Below are positions 40,001-47,333 of a DNA stretch of 64,000 bases, piece after piece (position 1 is the stretch's first letter; every line of letters starts with the position of its first letter). The stretch spans positions 3,534,001-3,598,000 of the forward strand of contig NC_019892.1 of NCBI RefSeq assembly GCF_000242455.2. The letters are read 5' to 3'. Source of the DNA: Singulisphaera acidiphila DSM 18658. GTDB lineage: Bacteria > Planctomycetota > Planctomycetia > Isosphaerales > Isosphaeraceae. The notes under the pieces were generated by a model. That model ran no database searches. It was not told the DNA's origin and worked only from the letters and a program-made list of their open reading frames with translations. A program made the translations under genes and the position numbers.

Positions 40001-40148
40001 TGGCCCCGTGACACTTCGCGCACGACGCGACCAGAATCGGCCGAACCTTCTGCTCGAAGAAGGCCTCGCCGGGTCCGTCGGGCGGCGCGGCCACTGCGCT
40101 CCCCGGCCCCACCGTCATCACAACGAGCCACGCAAGTCCCAACCTCAT
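37095..40148 (-). CDS. PSD1 and planctomycete cytochrome c protein with an inserted beta-sandwich, module 3
   Basis: ATG 40148 opens a signal peptide ([20 protein letters not shown]); a further upstream extension to 40208 does not. In 1017 residues: PSCyt1 with CAKCH (43-47) and [21 protein letters not shown], DUF1549 with [12 protein letters not shown], then an inserted beta-rich segment (about 430-600: [46 protein letters not shown]) that resembles a concanavalin/LamG-like module, and finally DUF1553 ([22 protein letters not shown]...[20 protein letters not shown]). The insertion distinguishes it from the other two PSD1 proteins and may bind polysaccharide. Confidence 0.93.
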   Translation of the reverse strand: [1017 protein letters not shown]

Positions 40149-40476
40149 GAGCCGTCCCCGCCGTCGCTGGAAGGATCGAATGCTTCGGGATTTCGTTGCC
40201 CCACACATACTGACTCAAAGGATGCACCGAAACGGGACGAATCGCAAGGAAATACCAAGCGAAGGGTTCATCCGAACACGTCCTGGAGAATCTTGGCCAG
40301 TCAGGCCAAGCATCACTTCGCACTCTCGACTCGCCCAAAACCAGTCACACAGCCGGCCCCACCGTCATTCCCTCGGGGCCTGACACAACCTCTTAAAGAG
40401 TCGCGTCATCCCAAGAATCCGTTACGACCGAGACGGCCGTGCGACTCAACCTTTCGAACGTTTACTTCTCTCCAGG
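40149..40476. other. Intergenic region between divergent PSD1 and coiled-coil genes
   Basis: No gene is supportable. One perfect hairpin is present, CTTGGCC (40292-40298) with GGCCAAG (40304-40310) and a five-base loop. Promoters for both neighbours must lie here or just beyond; none was recognised confidently. Confidence 0.45.
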
Positions 40477-40533
40477 GTCAGGTTGGGATAAAGTAAACCT
40501 TGTTCCCCGCATCACCTGACCAATCCCAACCTG
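40477..40533 (+). promoter_or_regulatory. Competing inverted repeats in the leader of the coiled-coil gene
   Basis: CAGGTTGGGAT (40479-40489) is the exact reverse complement of 40523-40533. An alternative partner for the same 5' arm, GTCAGGT (40477-40483), is ACCTGAC (40514-40520). The two structures exclude each other. They lie about 190 bases before the start codon at 40719 and could be a regulator site or an RNA switch. Confidence 0.35.
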
Positions 40534-40718
40534 CGACGGAAATTAATGCCGGTCCGGATATCAGAGACTTCAGAAAGGGCCGGTTTCCCTCGGAAATTCG
40601 TACTCACGGGCCAGAGTTTGGTTGGGCGACCCCTCTCAACTCTCCGACGAGACGCCCCCATCACCATGCGACGCCTGAGCGGAGTTGGCGATTCGGAACG
40701 GAACGGGAGCCTTCCCTA

Positions 40719-42719
40719 ATGATGTCATCTCGATCACGATCATTGGTGGTCTTCGCCTCCCTGGCTGTCGTGATGACACTCTTCGGATTCCTCGTCGGTC
40801 GGATGTCGGTCTCACAACATCCGCAGCAGCCAATTCAGGCCACGGCCCCCAAGACGGCCCCAGCCGTGGTGAAGGCGAGCCCTCCGGCCGCCGAGGCGGT
40901 AGTGCCCCCGGAATCGACCGAGGACGAAGCCGCCGCACTGGCGAGCGTCAAGGAACCTCCGCCGGTAGAAAGAACAAAGCCCGAAGTCGTTCGTGCAGCA
41001 CGGGCTGAAGAGCCGATTCCGGTAGTGGTCCCCCCAGCGGGTCCATCCGTGAGTTCGGCCTCCGAAGGTGAGAAGCCAGACCCTGATGAGGTGCTCAAGG
41101 CGAAGGGCTTGAGCCGATCCGGCCGGGTTTACGTCTTGGCCTCCGATGACGCGATCCGAACCAAAGAGGTGGAGGAGTTCAGGCAGGTTCAGGCGGAATG
41201 GGAACGGATCGCAGCCAGGATGGCCCAACTCGTGAACACCGCGGCAAAACAGCAGAAGCTCTTGCAGGCGTGGGAATACGAGTGCCGGCAAGGCTATCAA
41301 GCGATGGCCGGCCTCCAAGCCAAACAATTGGAGCGGAATCAGCTTCGCAATCAAGCGAGTACGGAAACGACCCAGAAGGGAACTCAAAATTCGATTGGAG
41401 ACAAGACGGCGGATCTCACGGATGCGGCGGAGCGAAACCAGTGGCAGATCCTCCAGAGGCGGAACATGAGTCTCGAGTATCAGGCCTCGGAACTTCAGTT
41501 CCAGCTCATCCAAGCCCAACGCGAATACGATCAGCTCGGTTCCATGGCACTCGCCAAGGAAGCGGAAATCCAGAAGCGGCAGGCGGCGCTGATCCTCACG
41601 GAGGAATCGGTCCAGAAACGTTATGACGACCTCGCGAACGACCGCCAGGTCATCGCGGCGCTCGCGGATCTGAATCGGGACGCCGACCTCAAGTTCGCCC
41701 TCGGACCCGTTGAGAACTACCGCGCCAACGTCTCAAAAATGCTCTCCGGCTTGCTCCAGTCGAAAGATTTGCATGCCTCGAGCAAAGGGAAAAAGCTCGT
41801 GGTGGGGTTGGATCAGAACGTCAATTCACTCGCCTTCCAGACGACGACGTTCGAGGATCGGCTAGGAAGCGCCTTGAGCAAGCAGAAGGACCAGCAACGC
41901 GAGGACGAGTCGCGGCCGAAGAAGCGAGAGGAATTGGCGGCAAGCGTCCAGCGCCTCGAAGACCAGGTCGCCAACGCAACACAGGCCACCCGCAAAGCCC
42001 AACTCTCCGCTCAGTTGGCCGGGGCAAGAGCCGAACTTGCGAACTTGCAGAGAGATGAAGTGGAAGGCGAGGAAGTTCGCAAGAAGCTCGCCGAGAATGT
42101 CGCAACCAATCGAGACGGGTACGTGCAGAATGTCATCGCCCTTCGCAAAGCGGTGGATCTGAGTCAGGAGAAGCACGATCAATTGGAGACCGACCCCACG
42201 GTCAAGAAAGCGAAATCACGGCTGAAAGCGACGGTTGTCCCCCTCCCCAAAGGCGCTCTCGACATCCTCAAAAAAGCCGAGAAGCTGATCCAGACGGTGG
42301 AAATTCCCGTGGAGGCGGACAAGACGGCCTTTCAGGTCGACGCAATCCTCAACGGCCAGAGCCAAAAGCTGGTCGTCGATCCCACGATCGATGTAATCCG
42401 CCTCTCAAAAGCCATTGCCGCCGAGCTCGAGATCGAACTGAGCGAAGACGCTCCAGAGTTCGACCTCGTGATGGAGGACGGCCGAACCCTTCGGGCCAAG
42501 CGGACCACCATCAAGTCCTTGGCGGTCGGGCCGTTCCTGACCCCCGACGTGGAGTGCCTCGTCGTGCTCAACGATTATGATGCGCCACCGGTATTGGGGG
42601 CCAATTTCTTGAATCAGTTCTCGTACAAGTTTGACCCCACGGCCGGCAAGTTAACACTCACGCAAGTCAACATACTCCCGAAAACAAAACCTTCCGAACG
42701 GTCCCGTTCGTCAAAATGA
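40719..42719 (+). CDS. Membrane-anchored coiled-coil protein with degenerate retropepsin-like domain
   Basis: The start at 40719 opens with a transmembrane anchor (LVVFASLAVVMTLFGFLVG, about 9-27) after a Ser/Arg-rich end; the frame upstream to 40500 has no such features. A Pro/Ala/Glu-rich spacer (about 35-125) is followed by a long Glu/Gln/Lys/Ala-rich coiled coil (about 160-520). The last ~120 residues match the single-domain aspartyl protease pattern: FQVDAILNGQSQKLVVD, LVMEDGRTLRAKRTTIKSLAVG, VLGANFLNQFSYKFDPTAGKLTL. The catalytic DTG appears as DPT (Asp554), so the retroviral-type active site is probably inactive or altered. It converges with the kinase gene. Confidence 0.8.
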   Translation: MMSSRSRSLVVFASLAVVMTLFGFLVGRMSVSQHPQQPIQATAPKTAPAVVKASPPAAEAVVPPESTEDEAAALASVKEPPPVERTKPEVVRAARAEEPIPVVVPPAGPSVSSASEGEKPDPDEVLKAKGLSRSGRVYVLASDDAIRTKEVEEFRQVQAEWERIAARMAQLVNTAAKQQKLLQAWEYECRQGYQAMAGLQAKQLERNQLRNQASTETTQKGTQNSIGDKTADLTDAAERNQWQILQRRNMSLEYQASELQFQLIQAQREYDQLGSMALAKEAEIQKRQAALILTEESVQKRYDDLANDRQVIAALADLNRDADLKFALGPVENYRANVSKMLSGLLQSKDLHASSKGKKLVVGLDQNVNSLAFQTTTFEDRLGSALSKQKDQQREDESRPKKREELAASVQRLEDQVANATQATRKAQLSAQLAGARAELANLQRDEVEGEEVRKKLAENVATNRDGYVQNVIALRKAVDLSQEKHDQLETDPTVKKAKSRLKATVVPLPKGALDILKKAEKLIQTVEIPVEADKTAFQVDAILNGQSQKLVVDPTIDVIRLSKAIAAELEIELSEDAPEFDLVMEDGRTLRAKRTTIKSLAVGPFLTPDVECLVVLNDYDAPPVLGANFLNQFSYKFDPTAGKLTLTQVNILPKTKPSERSRSSK

Positions 42720-42755
42720 GGCTGGATCGATTGAGCAGTCCGCACCACGGTCGGC

Positions 42756-45374
42756 TCACTCGAGGATGGGCGGTAGTTTCCAGAGTCGGACAAAGCCATC
42801 ATCATCGGAAGTCAGGGCGTGCCGACCGTCCGGGAGAACCGCGACTCCCAACCGCCCCGCCGTCGCTCCGAAACGATCGACCTCGCGATCGTCCTCGACA
42901 TTCCCGAGGATGAGCCTCCCTGCCTTGGTTCCCCAGAGGGCGTGACGACTGTCAGGCAGGTACGAAACGCAACGAACCTGATCGTGCGGGCCTTCGATGC
43001 GACGGATCATCCGTTTGCTGTCAAGGTTCCAGAGGACGACCGAGCCATCGTCGCCCCCCGAGAGGGCACGATGACCGTCCGGGGAGAAGACCGCACAGAG
43101 CACTTTGGCCTGACTCTTGAAATCATGGGCCTCATTGGGGGCGAGGACCTTCCAGATTCGCACGGTCTTGTCCTCGCTGCCAGTGAGGACGCGCTCGCCG
43201 TCGGGCGAAAACGCGACAGCCGTGACCGCTCCCTCGTGGAGCAGGGAATAGATCTCGCTGCGCGTCGCGACGTCCCATAAACGCACCGATTTATCGCGAC
43301 TTCCCGAGAGCGCATACTGCCCGTCGGGAGAGAGGGCAACGCTGTAGATCGGCTCAGTAAACCCCTTGAAAGGGGGGAGTTCCCGGCCGGCCTCCAGGTC
43401 CCAGAGCCTCATCACCTTGTCAGCACCGCCGGTGAGCGCAAGCCGGTCATCATGCGAAAAGGCCACGGAGAAGACAGGGCCATCGTGAACGAAGCGGCGG
43501 ACCTCTTCGCCGGTCGAGACCTTCCAGTAGCGCACCGTGCAATCCAGGCCCGCCGACAGGGCATGCCGGCCGTCGGCCGACACGGCAACGCTCTCCACCA
43601 ACCGATCCTCGTGGCCTGCGAACCGGCGGATCTCACCGACCGGTTCGACCGGTTCTGGCTCTACCTTCGTCTCCTCCTTGGCGACGATGGAGGGGGGAGC
43701 CGGATCTGAGCGGGGAACGATCGACTCAGGCAGCGATCGCAAAGGCTCGGGGAGGACAAGCTTGTCCGATCGCTTGGACCGCACCTCGGAGTTCGACAGA
43801 TCCCCTGAAGCCATCGGCTCTCTCACCTTGGCACGCATCCGGGCGGGCACAACCATGGCCAAGCTCGCGAGGCCGATGGCAAGAACCAAAGCCGCAACCC
43901 GTCGAAAGAACCAGGGGCGAAATCGCCCTGATGTCTCTGCTCCGGAGACAAGACCTGAGAGCGGACTCGCATTGACCGGCTTGCTCTGTGACCGGTCGAC
44001 GTTCAGGGGGGAGTCGAGCCCGCGCCAACTGGCCCCCTCCTCAATGGTGGAGCCGAAGCTTTGGCACGACTGCAAGGCGGAGATAAGCTCGTCGACCGAC
44101 TGGTAGCGATCCTGGGGCGACTTGGCCATCATCCGCCGCAACGTCACGTCAAGGACCGGCGGAAGGTCGGGTTGTGAGCCAATTAAGGACGGGATCGGCT
44201 CCTCGCGGTGCGCGATCAGGCGGGCCATGAGCGTGTCGCCGTCGTAGGGGGGCCTTCCCGTAAGCAGGTAGAAGAGAGTGCAACCCAGGCTGTAGATGTC
44301 GGATCGGTGATCGGCGGACCGGGAGTTGTATGCCTGTTCGGGGGCCATGAAAGCCACCGTGCCCATGATGCTGCCGGGGCGCGTCAGTTCCGGGTCGGGT
44401 TCAACGCTTCCGAGAAGTTCCGCCCCCTTGTCCATCATCCGGGCCAGACCCAGGTCGAGTACCTTGAGAGTCCCGCGAGGGTCGAGCAACAAGTTTGATG
44501 GCTTGATATCCCGATGATAGATGCCACGGGCATGAGCGGCCCCCAACCCGCGGGCCGCCTGGAGAACGCACTCGATCGCCTGCGCAGCCGGGAGTGGTCC
44601 GCGAGTCTCCACGAGCCGCTTCAGATCTTTCCCCGCGCTGTACTCCATCGCGAAGAAATGCAGCCCGTTGAACTCGTCGGCGTCGAGCACCGCCACGACG
44701 TTGGGGTGGCTCACCTTGGCCGCCGCCTCGGCCTCGCGGCGAAACCTTCGCACGGCCGTCTCATCTTTGGCGAAGGAGGGGGGGAGGACCTTCAAGGCCA
44801 CGACCCGTTTGATGCGACGGTGGAGCGCCTTGAAGACCATCCCCATGCCGCCGGCGCCGAGCTTGTCGAGGATCAGGTACTTATCAATCACCAAGCCCTT
44901 GGACTTCCCTTGCAGGAGGGCCCCGGCCTGATATTCGGTCAAACGCTTGGAGCGCACCAATCCCCGGGCAAGTTCTTCGGGGTTCTTCGGATCGAGGTCG
45001 GCCGGGAACTGCTTGAGGAACTCCTGAAGCTCCACGGGTTCCATCAACTCGAGTTGAATCAGCGAATTCAGCAGCGTTTCCACACTCACAAATCGACCAA
45101 ATCCACGCTCCCTGGAATCGTGCCCCCCTGACACGCCCTTGGACGCCTGAAAGGAGGCCGTCTCGCAGAGGTCAAACCATGCGAACGCCTCGGCTGACTG
45201 GCCCCGGGCTTCAGCGTCCGTGGTCCTAAGGTGCTCTTTCCAGCCCCGCAGTTTGACCGTGGTTTCCGACTGGTCTTCCTGGAAAATCCTGAGCGTACAG
45301 GGCACGCAAAGGCCCAACGGCGCATTTTCGGGCAACGGATTATGGCACTTCGGGCACACGGAGGCTGGCGGCAT
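42756..45374 (-). CDS. Ser/Thr protein kinase with transmembrane helix and seven WD40 repeats
   Basis: The 872-residue protein has a Cys-rich N terminus (CPKC at 7-10, CVPC at 23-26), a spacer, and a kinase domain at about 166-435 with GAGGMG (173-178), ALKV with Lys195, HRDIKPSN (287-294), DLG for DFG (307-309) and MAPEQ. A transmembrane helix follows at about 492-510, then seven WD40 blades (about 580-870) with repeating SPDG...ALSGS.DK.VRLWD. All catalytic residues are present, so it is likely active, with the kinase inside and the propeller on the far side of the membrane. The 'DLGLAR' form is common in planctomycete kinases. Confidence 0.94.
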   Translation of the reverse strand: MPPASVCPKCHNPLPENAPLGLCVPCTLRIFQEDQSETTVKLRGWKEHLRTTDAEARGQSAEAFAWFDLCETASFQASKGVSGGHDSRERGFGRFVSVETLLNSLIQLELMEPVELQEFLKQFPADLDPKNPEELARGLVRSKRLTEYQAGALLQGKSKGLVIDKYLILDKLGAGGMGMVFKALHRRIKRVVALKVLPPSFAKDETAVRRFRREAEAAAKVSHPNVVAVLDADEFNGLHFFAMEYSAGKDLKRLVETRGPLPAAQAIECVLQAARGLGAAHARGIYHRDIKPSNLLLDPRGTLKVLDLGLARMMDKGAELLGSVEPDPELTRPGSIMGTVAFMAPEQAYNSRSADHRSDIYSLGCTLFYLLTGRPPYDGDTLMARLIAHREEPIPSLIGSQPDLPPVLDVTLRRMMAKSPQDRYQSVDELISALQSCQSFGSTIEEGASWRGLDSPLNVDRSQSKPVNASPLSGLVSGAETSGRFRPWFFRRVAALVLAIGLASLAMVVPARMRAKVREPMASGDLSNSEVRSKRSDKLVLPEPLRSLPESIVPRSDPAPPSIVAKEETKVEPEPVEPVGEIRRFAGHEDRLVESVAVSADGRHALSAGLDCTVRYWKVSTGEEVRRFVHDGPVFSVAFSHDDRLALTGGADKVMRLWDLEAGRELPPFKGFTEPIYSVALSPDGQYALSGSRDKSVRLWDVATRSEIYSLLHEGAVTAVAFSPDGERVLTGSEDKTVRIWKVLAPNEAHDFKSQAKVLCAVFSPDGHRALSGGDDGSVVLWNLDSKRMIRRIEGPHDQVRCVSYLPDSRHALWGTKAGRLILGNVEDDREVDRFGATAGRLGVAVLPDGRHALTSDDDGFVRLWKLPPILE

Positions 45375-45839
45375 CGGTGCTCCCTTAGACCCGACCTCTC
45401 AAGTGGAAAGGTGAACATCCTGCATTCAGCAATTGTCGCAACCCGGACACGCTTTGCCAATCGGATGGCGCAGGCGCGATCGCTTCGGCCCAAACCACCT
45501 CATACCGACCGGAAACACCAGACCACGACGCGTGCTTCCGCAATCAGCGATTCGCTTCAGATTGACAATAACATCTCGATAAAGTTGTTCAACAACGCAA
45601 CCGCACCCCCTCGCGGCCCCGGACGCTTCGGAGCGAGGGTCGAAGCTCTGATTTGAGAAGGACCAAAAAGGTCAGTGGATTCTCGCGAGGAGAAGCACTT
45701 TGGAGGAGTTGCTTCCGTGCGGATAAGTTGCAACTTGATGGCAGTCTTGACGTCGGCATGGTAGATTAAGAGCCTTCCAGCGTGTCCGGGTGGAGGCATT
45801 CGCTCACCTCCCTGGGCACGTCTCCACACCGGAGTCGCC
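45375..45839. other. Intergenic region between divergent kinase and symporter genes
   Basis: About 465 bases with no supportable gene. A TTGACA hexamer at 45562-45567 has no matching -10 at standard spacing. The promoter of the muramic-acid operon should lie here but is not assigned. Confidence 0.45.
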
Positions 45840-47333
45840 ATGCACCCGATCGATCTGGGGGTGATCATTGTTTACATCGTCGGCTGTACGGCAATGGGGG
45901 CCTGGCTGGGCTCAGGGTCAAAGGGCCTCAAGGGATATTTCCTCGGCGAGAGCAATATTCCCGGCTGGGCGGTGATGATCTCGATCATCGCCACCGAGAC
46001 CAGTGCAGTGACCTTCTTGAGCGTGCCGGGCATTGCCTACCGGGGCAATATGACCTTCTTGCAGCTCGCAATCGGCTACATTCTCGCCCGAATCTTCGTC
46101 GCAATCTTCCTCCTGCCGGCCTACTTCAAGGGTGAGATTTTCACCGCCTACCAGGTCCTCCAACAGCGTTTCGGAGCCGCGACCCAAAAGGCGGCGTCAG
46201 TCCTCTTCCTGGTCACGCGGACGGTGGCTTCGGGCCTCCGGCTCTTCCTCGCCGCCAAAGTGCTTCGGCAAATGTACCTGGCCACCCAGGGGTATCCCGT
46301 CTCCTCGGGCTGGGAAATGCCCATCGCCATCATCACCATCGGCCTTTTCACCATCGTCTACACATATTTAGGTGGAATTAAGGCGGTCGTCTGGACCGAC
46401 GTGCTCCAGTTCTTCATCTACATCCTCGGCGGGATCGTGGCGCTTGCGATCCTGATCGGCGAGGTTCCCGGCGGCTGGTCGACGATCGTGAAGGAAGGGT
46501 TGGCCGCGAACAAGTTTCAGGTCTTCGACTTCCGCTTCGACCTGACCATCGCCTACGGCTTCTGGGCGGGCCTGATCGGTGCGATGGTCCTGGACACGGG
46601 GTCGCACGGGGTCGATCAGATGATGGTCCAGCGCTATCTCTCCGCACGGTCGCAACGCGAAGCCGCCTGGGCCCTGATCGCGAGCGGCGGGGTGATCCTC
46701 GTTCAGTTCACCCTCTTCCTGCTGATCGGCGTGGGCCTGTTCGTGCTCTACCAGCACTCGCCCCCGCCCGTCTTGCCCACCAAGGACGAAGAGTTCGCCT
46801 CGTTCATCATCCGCTACCTCCCCACGGGAGTGCTCGGCGTCGTGATCGCGGCCATCCTGTCCGTCACGATGAGCACGGTCTCGGGTGCCCTCAGCGCCTC
46901 GGCCTCTTCAACGGTCAACGACCTCTATCGGCCGCTCTTCCCCAACACTGACGAACGGAATCTGCTCCGCTTGTCGAAGGGGCTGACCGCCTTCTGGGGG
47001 ATCGTCCAGATCGGCGTGGCCATCGCCGCGATCGCCTTGGAGAAGGCGGTGATCGACAACGCCCTGGCGGTCGCCGGCTTCGTCACCGGGATCTTGCTCG
47101 GCCTGTTCTTGCTCGGCCTGGTCTCCCGGCACTCAGGGCAGGCGGCGGCCTTCATCGGCATGATCGCGGGCCTGGTCGCAGTCTCGTTCGCCGCGTTCGG
47201 TACAAAGCTGGCCTATCCCTGGTACGCCCTGGTCGGTTCGGCCACCGTCGTCGCCGTCGGCATGGCAGTGAGCCTGGTCCTCCCGGCCGCACCTCGCAAA
47301 ATCATTGATACAAACCTCCAGCACGAGAGTTGA
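45840..47333 (+). CDS. Sodium:solute symporter (SSS family), candidate MurNAc importer
   Basis: The 497-residue protein has about 13 hydrophobic segments and the SSS core: IVYIVGCTAMGAWLGSGSKGLKGYFLGE, ISIIATETSAVTFLSVPG (TM2), VYTYLGGIKAVVWTDVLQFFIY, the Na-site region VIAAILSVTMSTVSGALSASASS, and FVTGILLGLFLLGL. These proteins import sugars or related solutes with Na+ across the inner membrane. Its stop codon directly abuts the start of the NamZ fusion gene, and MurQ and a sugar kinase follow, so N-acetylmuramic acid is the best guess at substrate, as proposed for the PTS-independent MurT system of Tannerella. The substrate is inference. Confidence 0.95.
   Translation: MHPIDLGVIIVYIVGCTAMGAWLGSGSKGLKGYFLGESNIPGWAVMISIIATETSAVTFLSVPGIAYRGNMTFLQLAIGYILARIFVAIFLLPAYFKGEIFTAYQVLQQRFGAATQKAASVLFLVTRTVASGLRLFLAAKVLRQMYLATQGYPVSSGWEMPIAIITIGLFTIVYTYLGGIKAVVWTDVLQFFIYILGGIVALAILIGEVPGGWSTIVKEGLAANKFQVFDFRFDLTIAYGFWAGLIGAMVLDTGSHGVDQMMVQRYLSARSQREAAWALIASGGVILVQFTLFLLIGVGLFVLYQHSPPPVLPTKDEEFASFIIRYLPTGVLGVVIAAILSVTMSTVSGALSASASSTVNDLYRPLFPNTDERNLLRLSKGLTAFWGIVQIGVAIAAIALEKAVIDNALAVAGFVTGILLGLFLLGLVSRHSGQAAAFIGMIAGLVAVSFAAFGTKLAYPWYALVGSATVVAVGMAVSLVLPAAPRKIIDTNLQHES

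Noticed and set aside
45562..45567. TTGACA as promoter of the muramic acid operon
   Set aside because: No acceptable -10 hexamer at 16-19 bases downstream, so not annotated.
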